Assembly: GCA_963744935.1 (NCBI GenBank)
Contig: CAVUVM010000001.1
Span: 496,001-560,000, forward strand
Length of the DNA stretch: 64,000 nucleotides
Reading direction: 5' to 3'
Source: Bog-473 sp963744935
GTDB lineage: Bacteria; Actinomycetota; Acidimicrobiia; Acidimicrobiales; RAAP-2
Part shown: piece by piece, positions 11,160-19,589 of the stretch
Position numbering within the stretch: position 1 is the stretch's first letter
Layout of the letters: each line of letters opens with the position of its first letter
Translations under genes and position numbers: made by a program
Notes under the pieces: model-generated
What the model was told of the DNA's origin: nothing
The model's database searches: none
What the model saw: only the letters and a program-made list of their open reading frames with translations

Positions 11160-12049
11160 TTGTCCGACCATCAGCACGACACCGGTGGTGTCGTCACCAA
11201 CCTCGAAGGGGTGTTCCTTTCGAGAGAGTTCGGCCTCTGGCGCGCGCACCTGCGGCAGCGCACAGCGGCCGCCGCCACCGCGGCTGCGGAGGACGACCCA
11301 CAGCTCGAGCAGGTCTTCCTCTCGGATCGCTTTGGGCGGTCATTCTCGAATCGCCGGACCGATGGGGACCACCACGAGCGAGCGAACTCTGTGGACGCAG
11401 TCATCGTCTCCTTCCCGGTGGCCGCGAGGGACCGGGCGCGCCAGCGTACGATCGCTGCGGTCAGCGCCGCGGCGGCGACCGTCATTGTCGTGGCGGGCCT
11501 GGCGTCGGGGCCAAGCCGTCACGGGGGGAGCGGGAGCCCGACCGTCTCGGCAGACGGCCCGGTCGCGCGTACGAACGTGCGCCCTGGCATCGGGGGCGCC
11601 GGGGGATCATCGCCGAATCCATCCGATGACGGCGCCGCCGCGGGTGCCGTCGCAGCAAGCGCCTCGGGGAACCGCGCATCTGACCAGGCTCTCCTGGCTG
11701 GCGCGTTGTCAGGACACAGTCAACGTGGACCGGCAGCCGCGTCCGGGGCGGCTGGAGGATCGACGTCTCCGGTTCCGGCTGCGGGCATCTCCGGGGTCGG
11801 TAGTGGACGTGCTGGCGTCACGCCCGCGCCCGCCCGCCCGCGCCCGCGAGTCCCGCGTCGCCCGGTTCGACGGGCGCGCCTTCAGCGGTGTCGAGCGTCG
11901 TCGGGAACGTGTTGACGAACGTCGGCACGACACTGACGAGGGCGGCGAATCAACTCGTTACCAACGTCCCCGCGACGGCGCCGGTTGTTGGCGCGTTGAG
12001 CGGTGTCGGCGCGACAGTGAACGGACTCGGACAGTCGCTCGGTGCTTGA
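11160..12049 (+). CDS. Membrane-anchored Ala/Ser-rich protein with duplicated LExVF motif (frameshifted)
   Basis: The start is TTG 11160, six bases after AGGAGG. The cytoplasmic N-terminus holds two copies of a short motif, LEGVFLSREFG and LEQVFLSDRFG, about 40 residues apart. A membrane segment follows (TIAAVSAAAATVIVVAGLAS), then a Ser/Gly/Ala-rich outer part. Around 11817-11850, in a CCCG/GCCC repeat, the frame changes from 3 to 2, consistent with one missing base. The continued frame reads sensibly through VSSVVGNVLTNVG and GALSGVGATVNGLGQSLGA to TGA at 12047-12049. The next gene shares the motif-membrane-tail plan, so the two are probably paralogues. Function is unknown; a single-pass surface protein is the best inference. 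Confidence 0.6.
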
Positions 12050-12162
12050 CAACGATGTGACAACAGATGTCCGCGGAAATGATGCGCGCGATGCAAGCTG
12101 AAAACGGTTTTTTCGGAGTCCCAACCCGCGTTCGAAATGAATGCAGACCGAATCCGCAAACC

Positions 12163-12192
12163 TTGCACCTCGCGTGAACCAATCGCTATATG
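12163..12192 (+). promoter_or_regulatory. Candidate sigma-70-type promoter for the Gly-rich protein gene
   Basis: TTGCAC at 12163-12168 and TATATG at 12187-12192 are separated by 18 bases, about 95 bases upstream of the ATG at 12287. This region is locally less GC-rich than its surroundings. It is the best-looking promoter by eye in the window, but it is a match by inspection only. Confidence 0.4.
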
Positions 12193-12286
12193 GTGGCCAC
12201 TGAGGGGGTAAGTGCAGTAGCTCTCGGAGAGTCGGGCTCCGGGTCGCATCGCCCCCGCCTGTATGACGATTCGTGGTGGAGGAACG

Positions 12287-13306
12287 ATGGAGGGATCCAC
12301 GCCGGACCCGGCTAACGAGAACGCAACGCTCGAAGACGTCTTCACGTCGCGCAGTTTCGGACACCCGCTTCGCAACGTCTCCGCGGCGGCGGTTCCGGCC
12401 GCCGCCGCTGTAGTTAGTCCGGCCCGCCCAGGGTTCCTTCCGCGCAACCCCTTCGTCGCGTCGGCGGCCGCGGCAGCAGCCGCCGCGACCGTGGTCGCCG
12501 GCCTCGTGGTCGGACCCGGGCCCATCATTCAACCTCTCATTTCGGCGGAGTCTTCAGGTCTTGGCGGGAGCGGCGCGCCGAACTCCACACCCCCGCCGAC
12601 CTTGGCTGCTCCCCAGACGACTGCGCCCACGGCGCCGGGCCCGTCCGGAGGGGCGTCGAGCGCATCCATCGGCACGGCCGGTGGGTCAACGGGATCAACC
12701 AGCGCAGTTCTCGCGGTGGTGTCCGTGTCGTCACCCGGCAAGTCTCCGTCGCCGGCCGGCACCACTGCCAGCTTGGGTACGGGCGGTGCCGCAAGCGGCA
12801 CGACCACCACCACGACGAGCCCGCCGCCCACGACGACGACGGTGCCTCCATCAGGCGGCGGGACGGGCACCAGCGGCGGCGGGACCGGCACGAGCGGCGG
12901 CGGGACAGGCACGAGCGGCGGCGGGACGGGCACGAGCGGCGGCGGGACCGGCACCTCGACCGGAGGCGCCGGCAGCGGCGGTCAGGGTAGCGGCGGTCAG
13001 GGCAGCGGCGGCCAAGGCGGCGGGAACGGGAACGGCACCGGCGGCCACGGCAACGGCGGCGGATCTGGTGGCGGCTGCGGCGGCGGCGGGAACGGCGGTG
13101 GCGGTGGCTACGGCGGCGGCGGCTTCGGCGGCGGCGGCGGCTTCGGCGGCGGCGGCGGTGAGGGCTTAGGCGGCGGCGGCGGCTTCGGCGGCGGCGGCGG
13201 TGAGGGCTTAGGCGGCGGCGGCAATGGCGGCGGCAATGGATACGGACACGGGTATGGCGACGGCGGGTACGGCTCGGGCGGCAACCCCTTCGGCCAGGGT
13301 CACTGA
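12287..13306 (+). CDS. Gly-rich membrane-anchored surface protein with LExVF motif
   Basis: ATG 12287 follows GGAGG by seven bases. The 339-residue product begins with a cytoplasmic part carrying LEDVFTSRSFG, the motif also found twice in the preceding gene. A membrane segment near residues 65-85 (ASAAAAAAAATVVAGLVVG) follows. The outer part has a Ser/Thr/Pro stalk including a Thr run, then five GGGTGTS repeats, then a nearly pure glycine tail with two 14-residue repeats centred on GFGGGGGEGLG, ending NPFGQGH. The tail resembles structural or adhesive glycine-rich proteins in composition only. No catalytic domain is seen. It is probably transcribed from its own promoter upstream. Confidence 0.72.
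   Translation: MEGSTPDPANENATLEDVFTSRSFGHPLRNVSAAAVPAAAAVVSPARPGFLPRNPFVASAAAAAAAATVVAGLVVGPGPIIQPLISAESSGLGGSGAPNSTPPPTLAAPQTTAPTAPGPSGGASSASIGTAGGSTGSTSAVLAVVSVSSPGKSPSPAGTTASLGTGGAASGTTTTTTSPPPTTTTVPPSGGGTGTSGGGTGTSGGGTGTSGGGTGTSGGGTGTSTGGAGSGGQGSGGQGSGGQGGGNGNGTGGHGNGGGSGGGCGGGGNGGGGGYGGGGFGGGGGFGGGGGEGLGGGGGFGGGGGEGLGGGGNGGGNGYGHGYGDGGYGSGGNPFGQGH
12854..12958 (+). repeat. Five tandem 21-nt repeats coding GGGTGTS
   Basis: Five head-to-tail 21-base units encode Gly-Gly-Gly-Thr-Gly-Thr-Ser in the glycine-rich protein. Units differ only at third positions, so copy-number change by slippage would keep the frame. Confidence 0.9.
13139..13222 (+). repeat. Two tandem 42-nt repeats in the Gly-rich tail
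   Basis: Two identical-looking 42-base units encode GFGGGGGEGLGGGG each, inside a longer GGC-rich tract that runs from about 13040 to 13235. It is a likely slippage site and a difficult stretch for assembly. Confidence 0.85.
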
Positions 13307-13391
13307 CGCGCCGGCCGCGGCGGCGCGCTGTCGGGGCTGGTAAGTATGCGTGTGCTGGTGCGCCGACGCGCCGGCACGAGCGAGGTCAGCC

Positions 13392-14372
13392 ATGAACTAC
13401 ACGAACCTGGGCGCTGCCGGCCTGCGGGTCTCGAGGATCTGTCTTGGGATGATGGGTTTCGGGAACGACAGCGACCGGCCCTGGGTCATCGACGAGGACG
13501 CCGCCGAACCGATCGTCAAGGCGGCGGTCGAGGGCGGGGTCACCTTCTTCGACACCGCGGACACCTATTCGGCGGGTGCCAGCGAGGTCGCGACGGGCAA
13601 GTTGGTACCGAAGTTCTTGACCCGCGACGAAGCCGTCGTCGCCACGAAGGTGTTCATGCCGGTGACGCCGGGCGAGAACGGAGGCGGTCTCGGCCGCAAG
13701 CACATCCTCTCGGGCATCGACGCGTCCCTGCGCCGACTCAAGATGGACTACATCGACTTGTACCAGATCCACCGCTGGGACCCGCGCACGCCCATTGAGG
13801 AGACGATGGAGGCGCTGCACGACGTCGTCCGCGCCGGCAAGGCCCGCTACATCGGGGCCAGCAGCATGTTTGCGTGGCAGTTCGCCAAGGCACAACACAC
13901 GGCCGAGGAGCACGGCTGGACCAAGTTCGTCTCGATGCAGAACCACTACAACTTGATCTACCGCGAGGAAGAGCGCGAGATGATTCCGCTCTGCCTCGAC
14001 CAGGGTGTCGGGTGCATCCCGTGGAGCCCGCTTGCCCGCGGCATGCTCGCCGGAACCCGCTCGCGCGATGGTGAGCGCCACACGACCCGGTCCAGCACGG
14101 ATTCCTTCACGGACTACCTCTACGCACAGCCCACCGACTTCGACGTGGTCGACGCAGTGAATGAGGTCGCGGCCGCACGCGGCGTACCGGCCGCTCAAGT
14201 GGGGCTCGCCTGGCTGCTGGCCAAGCCTGGTGTGACGGCGCCCATCGTCGGCTCCACCAAGAAGAAGCACCTCAAGGATGCGCTCGCGGCGGAGGAGCTG
14301 GTGCTATCGGCAGACGAGATCGCCCAACTCGAGAAGCCCTACGTGCCGCACCCGGTGCTCGGGCATTTCTAA
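13392..14372 (+). CDS. Aldo/keto reductase
   Basis: The product is an NADPH-dependent aldo/keto reductase of the YdhF/Tas-like group, 326 residues from ATG 13392. The catalytic tetrad is visible: Asp in FFDTADTYSAG with its Tyr, Lys in VVATKVFM, and His in YQIHRWDP. The NADP-binding C-terminus includes IPWSPLARGMLAG and PIVGSTKKKHL. An upstream in-frame start exists at 13350, but the conserved N-terminus MNYTNLGAAGLRVSRICLG begins at 13392. The substrate cannot be read from sequence. It is followed by an acyl-CoA ligase after 67 bases on the same strand. Confidence 0.92.
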   Translation: MNYTNLGAAGLRVSRICLGMMGFGNDSDRPWVIDEDAAEPIVKAAVEGGVTFFDTADTYSAGASEVATGKLVPKFLTRDEAVVATKVFMPVTPGENGGGLGRKHILSGIDASLRRLKMDYIDLYQIHRWDPRTPIEETMEALHDVVRAGKARYIGASSMFAWQFAKAQHTAEEHGWTKFVSMQNHYNLIYREEEREMIPLCLDQGVGCIPWSPLARGMLAGTRSRDGERHTTRSSTDSFTDYLYAQPTDFDVVDAVNEVAAARGVPAAQVGLAWLLAKPGVTAPIVGSTKKKHLKDALAAEELVLSADEIAQLEKPYVPHPVLGHF

Positions 14373-14439
14373 GGACGAGCCGCGGGCGATTCGATAGGGT
14401 CGCCACCGGTTCAACCTGGCAGGAGAGATCGGGGGTGGC

Positions 14440-15987
14440 ATGCGGGTCGCGCTGACGGTGGCCGACTTCCTCAATCGCGCCGCGCTCGTCTACGGCGAGC
14501 GCGTGGCCGTGGTGGACGAGCCCGGCGTGGCCGGCTCGCTCGGCACCCAGACCTACGCCGAGCTCGAGGCGCGGGCACGAGGGATGGCGCTCGCCCTCGA
14601 CGAGCTCGGCGTGGGACACGGCGAGCGCGTCGCCATCGTCAGCCCGAACTCGGGGCGCTTCCTCGCGTCGTACTTCGGCGTGAGCGGCTTCGGCCGCATA
14701 CTCGTCCCCATCAACTTCCGGCTCGCCGCCGAGGAGATCGCGTACATCGTCGAGCACTCCGGGGCGTCGGTCCTCCTCTACGACCCCGACCTCGCCGGCG
14801 AGGTGGACACCATCAAGGTGAGCCATCGCTTCTGCCTGGACGGGGTCGACGACGCCGGGCTCTTCACGCCGGCGCCGGCGGGTGCTGCGCCGCAGCGCTG
14901 GGAGGCGGACGAGGACGCCGGCTGCTCCGTGAACTACACCTCTGGGACGACGGCCCGGCCCAAGGGCGTGCAGCTCACCCAGCGCAACTGTTGGCTGAAC
15001 GCGGCCACGTTCGGGTGGCACACCGGCGTCAGCGACCGCGACGTGCTCTTGCACACGCTCCCGATGTTCCACTGCAACGGATGGGGCATGCCCTATGCGG
15101 TGACCGGCATGGGCGGCGGGCACGTGGTGCTGCGCAAGGTGGACGGCGAGGAGATCCTGTCGCGCATCGAGCGCCACGGCGTCACGCTCCTGTGCGGCGC
15201 ACCCGCGGTGGTGGCGGCCATCCTGGGCGCAGCCGAGGCGCGTGCCGCCGCGGGCCGCGGCACGCCCGGTCGGGGCAGCGTGCGCCTCGTGGTCGCCGGT
15301 GCGCCGCCGCCGTCGAAGACGATCGAGCGGGTCGAGGCCGAGCTCGGTTGGGAGTTCGTCCAGATCTACGGGCTCACCGAGACCTCCCCGTTGCTGACTA
15401 TCAACCGGGCACCAGCGGAATGGGACGACCTGGACGCCGGCGCGCGGTCGGTTCTGCTCAGCCGCGCCGGCGTCCCTGCCCTCGGCGTGCAGATCGAGCT
15501 CGACCCCGACGGCGAGGTCCTCGCCCGCTCCAACCACGTCTTCGCCGGCTACTGGGAGCAGCCGCACGAGACCGCCGAGGCCCTCGACGGCGGTTGGTTC
15601 CACACCGGAGACGGCGGTTACTTCGACGGTGCCTATGTGGTCATCTCGGACCGCAAGAAGGACGTCATCATCACCGGCGGCGAGAACGTGTCCTCCATCG
15701 AGGTCGAGGACTGCCTGTACCAGCACGCCGCCGTCGCGGAGGTCGCCGTGATCGGCGTGCCCGACGAGAGGTGGGGCGAGACCGTCAAGGCCCTCGTCGT
15801 GGTGCGAGAGGGGCACGAGGTCAGCGAGGCCGAGCTCATCGCGCACTGCCGGGACCGGCTGGCCCACTTCAAGGCGCCGACCAGCGTCGAGCTGCGTGAC
15901 GCGCTGGACCGCACCGCGACGGGCAAGCTCCAGAAGTACAAGCTGCGCCAGCCCTACTGGGCTGGGCGCGGGCGCGCCGTCAACTAG
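14440..15987 (+). CDS. Acyl-CoA synthetase (AMP-forming, fatty-acid CoA ligase family)
   Basis: This 515-residue ANL-superfamily enzyme activates a carboxylic acid through an acyl-adenylate and transfers it to CoA. The P-loop motif YTSGTTARPKGVQ, the adenine motif QIYGLTETSP, the HTGDGGYF aspartate region, the hinge SDRKKDVIITGGENV and the C-terminal catalytic lysine in GKLQKYKLR are all present. Similar proteins are annotated as long-chain fatty-acid CoA ligases, but chain length is not predictable. Its last eight bases overlap the end of the convergent RNase D gene. The start ATG is preceded by GGGGGTGGC, a weak but acceptable site. Confidence 0.93.
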   Translation: MRVALTVADFLNRAALVYGERVAVVDEPGVAGSLGTQTYAELEARARGMALALDELGVGHGERVAIVSPNSGRFLASYFGVSGFGRILVPINFRLAAEEIAYIVEHSGASVLLYDPDLAGEVDTIKVSHRFCLDGVDDAGLFTPAPAGAAPQRWEADEDAGCSVNYTSGTTARPKGVQLTQRNCWLNAATFGWHTGVSDRDVLLHTLPMFHCNGWGMPYAVTGMGGGHVVLRKVDGEEILSRIERHGVTLLCGAPAVVAAILGAAEARAAAGRGTPGRGSVRLVVAGAPPPSKTIERVEAELGWEFVQIYGLTETSPLLTINRAPAEWDDLDAGARSVLLSRAGVPALGVQIELDPDGEVLARSNHVFAGYWEQPHETAEALDGGWFHTGDGGYFDGAYVVISDRKKDVIITGGENVSSIEVEDCLYQHAAVAEVAVIGVPDERWGETVKALVVVREGHEVSEAELIAHCRDRLAHFKAPTSVELRDALDRTATGKLQKYKLRQPYWAGRGRAVN

Positions 15988-17179
15988 GCCGGGCTGCGTC
16001 CGTTCCGGGGGTCTCGGCCGAAGCCGGCCGGTGCGAGCGCTCCTCGAGGACGAGGTGGCGGCGCTCGTCGAATGCCGCCGCGACCTCACCGGCGATGAGG
16101 CGGCGCAGGGGTTTGGCGACGATGTCGCGGCGCCACCCCGTGTCGAGGCGGCTCGGCTCGCCACAGATCAGCTGCGCGATGTCCGCCCGCGTCGCAAGCA
16201 GACCCTGGTCGAAGTCGAGGTCGTCGGCGATCTGGCGGACCAGGCCCGAGCACACGGCGACGGCCGCGGCGGGCGCGGCCGCCTCACGGTTGTCGGTGGG
16301 CATGCGGATCTGACCCGACGGCAACGCCAGGCCCCGCTCGACGGCGGCGAGGATCTCGGCCGCCCGGCCCTGCGCAAGATGCCGGCCGTCCACCCCGCGC
16401 GTGCCGCGCAGCTCTGACGCGGTGCGGGGTGGCCGTTGCGAGATGGCCAGCAGCCCGAGGTCCGAGAGCACCATGCGCCGCGGCCGATTGGTCTCCGCCG
16501 CCGTGCGCTCGCGCCAGGCCGCCACCTCCTGGGCGACGGCACGCGTCTTGCGCGCCATGCTGCGGATGTCGCCCAACTTCCACCATGCCTCCTCGGGTAC
16601 GCGCGTTGGGGTGCGATCGCCCAGCACCTCCGCGCACTCGTTGAGCGCCCACTCGAGTCTGCCGAGTGCCTGCAGGCGCTCGGCCAGGACCGAGCGCAGC
16701 TCCAGGAGGTGGGCGACGTCGCTCTCCGCGTAGGTGATCTGGCGCTCGCTGATGGGCCGTACCAACCAGTCCGAGAGGCGGTCGGCCTTGGGCAGCGTCA
16801 CGCCCAGCACCTGGTCGACCAGACGGGAGAGCGACGGCGTCGACATGCCCAAGAACCCGGCGACGATCTGGGTGTCGAAGACGGTGGCGGGGACGGCGCC
16901 GCACGCCGCCTGCAGCACGTCGAGGTCCTGGAACGCCGCGTGCGCGACCGCGGTACCCGGTCCGCTGAAGAGGGCGGCCAGCGGTTCGGGGTCCACGGCG
17001 AGCGGGTCGACCAGCGCCACCTTGTCCGCCCAGGCGATTTGGATGAGCGCCAGGTCGGGAACGTAGGTGCGCTCCGTGTGGAACTCGGTGTCGAAGGCGT
17101 AGTACTCCTCGCCGGCTACCGCGGCGACGAGCTGCTCGAGCCCGGGGCGGTCGACGACCATGACCGCCGGCGCGCTCAC
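15980..17179 (-). CDS. rnd: Ribonuclease D
   Basis: RNase D is a 3'-5' exonuclease of the DEDD family that trims tRNA precursors and other stable RNAs. The 399-residue product shows the exonuclease motifs: FDTEF (Asp30, Glu32), HAAFQDLDVL and YAESDVAHL with the final Tyr/Asp. One HRDC domain is likely near residues 205-290, and a second helical region follows. It uses divalent metals in the cytoplasm. The gene converges on the acyl-CoA ligase with an eight-base overlap of stops. Upstream, about 410 bases carry no clear gene. Confidence 0.93.
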   Translation of the reverse strand: MSAPAVMVVDRPGLEQLVAAVAGEEYYAFDTEFHTERTYVPDLALIQIAWADKVALVDPLAVDPEPLAALFSGPGTAVAHAAFQDLDVLQAACGAVPATVFDTQIVAGFLGMSTPSLSRLVDQVLGVTLPKADRLSDWLVRPISERQITYAESDVAHLLELRSVLAERLQALGRLEWALNECAEVLGDRTPTRVPEEAWWKLGDIRSMARKTRAVAQEVAAWRERTAAETNRPRRMVLSDLGLLAISQRPPRTASELRGTRGVDGRHLAQGRAAEILAAVERGLALPSGQIRMPTDNREAAAPAAAVAVCSGLVRQIADDLDFDQGLLATRADIAQLICGEPSRLDTGWRRDIVAKPLRRLIAGEVAAAFDERRHLVLEERSHRPASAETPGTDAARPS

Positions 17180-17592
17180 GGTGTTCGGCCCGTCATGGAG
17201 CGCCGTGCGCTCGCCTTCGCCAGAAGATGGTGGGAAGAGATGATGACCGTGAACCCCGATTCACTGGGTGTATGCCCGGTCGCGTGCGCCGGTGACGCCG
17301 CCCGACGGGCATGGCCGTTGGGCAGGTTCCCGCCACGGCCGCGGCGAGGTTACCGCGGCGGACCCATTGTCTCGGTCCTACTCATGGCCACAGTGTTGCT
17401 GCGGAAGGCCGCGCGGTGAGCGCAGCACCACCATCGCCGCGCAGGTCGAGTCGCTACAATGAGACATCGGCGCGGACCGGCACGGGCCCTGGTAGGAGCG
17501 TTTCGCGGCGAGATGATGACTTACGGCTCTGTTTCCGCGGCCGGCGAACCGATAAGAGTGAGAAGCCCGTATCGGAGGGGGTGGGCGTAGAG
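17180..17592. other. 413-base gap without a supported gene
   Basis: This stretch lies between the RNase D start and the degenerate GGDEF gene. Frames through it look like shadows. A -10-like TACAAT occurs at 17455-17460 and GGAGGG at about 17575-17580, the latter a suitable ribosome site for the downstream gene. Nothing else was recognised. Confidence 0.5.
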
Positions 17593-18290
17593 ATGGCCAA
17601 GAGCACGCTCGGCGGCAGCGACTCCGAGGACGACGCCGACGAGGCGACGCCGACGCCGCCGCCGACGCCACGGGCGTTGCGGACGACGGCGCGAAGCCCA
17701 GCTCCCCGAGCACCGATACCGGCGGCCAGACGCGCACCGTTGAATCCATGCTCGAGGAGATCAGCTCGACGAGCGGTGGTGAGGGCGCGTCCGCCGCGCC
17801 GCGCATGGGCAAGTACGACCAGCTCTGGCAGCTTTCGATGGCCGATCCGCACACCGGCCTGGCCAACCAGCTGCTCCTGCTCGACCGGCTGACCCTGGCG
17901 TTGGCGCGCCGCCGCCGGCACGGAGGCGAGGTGGCGGTGTGCCACATCAACCTCGACAACTTGGCGGAGATCAACCTCGACCTCGGCTACACCACCGGCA
18001 ACACCGTTCTGCGCGACGCGTCCCGCCGGCTGACGTCGGTGGTCCGGGCCGAGGACACGGTGGGACGTGTCGGAGGGAGCGAGCTCGTCGTCGTGGTCGC
18101 GGTCAACGACGAGCAGTCGGTGGGGCCCCTGATGCGCCGTCTGCAGCACACGCTCGACGAGCCGGTGACGGTGGGGGGCCAGGACATCCGCCTGCATGCG
18201 TCGCTCGGCGTGGCCATCGCCGAGGACGCCGAATCGGCCGAGGAAGTGCTGTCTCGGGCTGACCGCTCCACCCGCGTCACCAAGCGCTGA
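17593..18290 (+). CDS. Degenerate GGDEF-domain protein (frameshifted near the N-terminus)
   Basis: The C-terminal 160 residues are a GGDEF domain: DPHTGLANQLLLLDRL opens it, HINLDNLAEINLDLGYTTGN follows, and the active-site loop is GRVGGSELVVVV. The loop reads GGSEL instead of GG(D/E)EF, so diguanylate cyclase activity is doubtful and a sensory or protein-binding role is more likely. The part from ATG 17593 (MAKSTLGGSDSEDDADEAT) is in another frame from the domain. A one-base deletion in a GAC/GCC repeat near 17640-17670 would join it to ADATGVADDGAKPSS. If only the second frame is used, ATG 17748 gives 180 residues. No membrane segment is seen. Confidence 0.7.
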
Positions 18291-18323
18291 GGACGCCCGG
18301 CCCGCAGCGCAGCTCCCCATCGA

Positions 18324-18339
18324 CCGTTTGGGCCATCGG
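18324..18339. promoter_or_regulatory. Candidate DevR-type operator upstream of the small ORF at 18423
   Basis: CCGTTTGGGCCA at 18324-18335 recurs exactly at 19543-19554 beside the DevS-like kinase, and GGGCCATCGG at 18330-18339 recurs at 19497-19506. A palindrome, ATTGG(CCGCGC)CCAAT, lies slightly downstream at 18388-18403. Shared GGCC-centred motifs next to a DevR/DevS pair suggest a common operator. Confidence 0.35.
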
Positions 18340-18422
18340 GGATCGAAGGGGAGGATCGGCCTGGGCCAAAACAGGAGTATCGGCTCTATTGGCCGCGCCC
18401 AATTCCAGCAAAATTATTGGCT

Positions 18423-18761
18423 ATGTCGATGTACAGCGAGCTCCTGTCAGGCCTGTGCGCCGAGGTGGATCCCCTGCCGCTGCCGTCGTCCCGGGACGAT
18501 CTGGTTGTGATCCTCTTGCAGCGCCGCCGGCGGCTCCTCGCCCACGAGCCCGACAGCGGCCACATCATGACGGAGGACCTCGCACTCGAGCTCGACCACG
18601 ACCGCATGTTGCTGCGGCTGTGCACCGCGCTGGGGATCGAGAGCGACCCCAGCCGCTTCGCCAACCCGCTGGCCGAGCGCGGGCGTCTCGAGGACCTGCT
18701 GCGCGACGCCGGGGTGGACTTCCGCACGCTCGACGATCACCGCCGGGTCAAGGTCGCCTAG
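18423..18761 (+). CDS. Small hypothetical protein, possible DevR regulon member
   Basis: This 112-residue cytoplasmic protein is not one I recognise. It is acidic and helical, with blocks DDLVVILLQRRRRLLAHEPD and DHDRMLLRLCTALGIE. Starts at TTG 18417, ATG 18423 or ATG 18429 are all possible; I chose 18423. The upstream 130 bases contain sequence blocks repeated in the DevR/DevS divergent promoter region. It is convergent with the response regulator gene, with 52 bases between the stops. A role in the same hypoxia or stress response is inference from those shared sites only. Confidence 0.6.
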   Translation: MSMYSELLSGLCAEVDPLPLPSSRDDLVVILLQRRRRLLAHEPDSGHIMTEDLALELDHDRMLLRLCTALGIESDPSRFANPLAERGRLEDLLRDAGVDFRTLDDHRRVKVA

Positions 18762-18813
18762 GCGGCGCCCCTGTCGCCCCAAGCGAACCCAAGCGACCGC
18801 AGCAGATCGCGGC

Positions 18814-19479
18814 TCAGGTCTTGGGGTTGCCCGGGTTGACCGACTTTCGTTCCGCCAGCACGGCGGCATAGACCGCGGCCTCCGTGCGCCGGCGCATCCC
18901 CAGTTTGGAGAGCAGGCTCGAGACGTAGTTCTTGACCGTCGCCTCGGCCAGGAAGAGCTGTTCGGCGATCTGTCGGTTCGACTGCCCCTGGGCGATGAGC
19001 TCCAGGACCCTGCGCTCTTGCGGTGTGAGCACGGTCAGGCGGGACTCGGCCTCCTGGTCCTTGCGCAACCGGTCGAACAACTCGTGGGTGAGGGCGGGGT
19101 CGAGCAGGGACATGCCCTGGCTCACCCGGCGGATGTCTCCCAGGAGGTCGCCGCTGCCGACTTCCTTCAAGACGTAGCCCGACGCCCCCGCCATGATGGA
19201 CGAGAACAGCGCGTCGTCGTCCGAGTACGAGGTGAGCATGAGGCAGCGCACCTGTGGCGCGACCGATTGGATCTCTCGGCACACCTCGATCCCGTTGCCG
19301 TCAGGCAGGCGGACGTCGAGGATGGCGACGTCGGGCTCGAGATCGCGGATCATCTCGAGCCCCTGCTCCGCCGTCCCGGCCTCGCCGACGACCTCCAGGT
19401 CGTCTTCGGCCTCGAGCAGCGTGCGCAGGCCGGTCCGCACCAACTCGTGATCGTCGAGGACGAAAACTCGAATCGACAT
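18814..19479 (-). CDS. DevR/NarL-family response regulator
   Basis: The 221-residue protein has a receiver domain with acidic pocket Asp9-Asp10, phosphoacceptor Asp55 in ILDVRLPDG, the Thr/Ser of MLTSYSDDD and Lys in GYVLKEVGSGD. A C-terminal LuxR-type helix-turn-helix follows, with LTPQERRVLELIAQGQSNRQ and EATVKNYVSSLLSKLG. This layout and the KNYVSSLL recognition helix match the DevR/DosR group. The start ATG 19479 is chosen over a longer frame whose extra 30 residues overlap the intergenic operator region. It is divergent from a GAF histidine kinase, presumably its partner. Confidence 0.92.
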   Translation of the reverse strand: MSIRVFVLDDHELVRTGLRTLLEAEDDLEVVGEAGTAEQGLEMIRDLEPDVAILDVRLPDGNGIEVCREIQSVAPQVRCLMLTSYSDDDALFSSIMAGASGYVLKEVGSGDLLGDIRRVSQGMSLLDPALTHELFDRLRKDQEAESRLTVLTPQERRVLELIAQGQSNRQIAEQLFLAEATVKNYVSSLLSKLGMRRRTEAAVYAAVLAERKSVNPGNPKT

Positions 19480-19496
19480 CTGGCCAATACTGCCAC

Positions 19497-19554
19497 GGGC
19501 CATCGGCCATTCCGAACACCGCACGGGAACCTGATGCGCTGGCCGTTTGGGCCA
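19497..19554. promoter_or_regulatory. Divergent DevR/DevS promoter region with GGCC-type palindromes
   Basis: GGGCCATCGGCC at 19497-19508 contains the palindromic core GGCC-ATC-GGCC. CCGTTTGGGCCA at 19543-19554 is repeated exactly upstream of the small ORF at 18423. GGCC-rich inverted sites are the known style of DevR/OsdR operators. Autoregulation of the pair is the likely meaning. Confidence 0.4.
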
Positions 19555-19589
19555 CGCACATGCACGCACCGCCTCTATGGTGGCGGCCT

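Noticed and set aside
12840..13240. CRISPR array or satellite repeat
   Set aside because: Repeats are directly adjacent without spacers, in frame, and code for glycine-rich peptide repeats.
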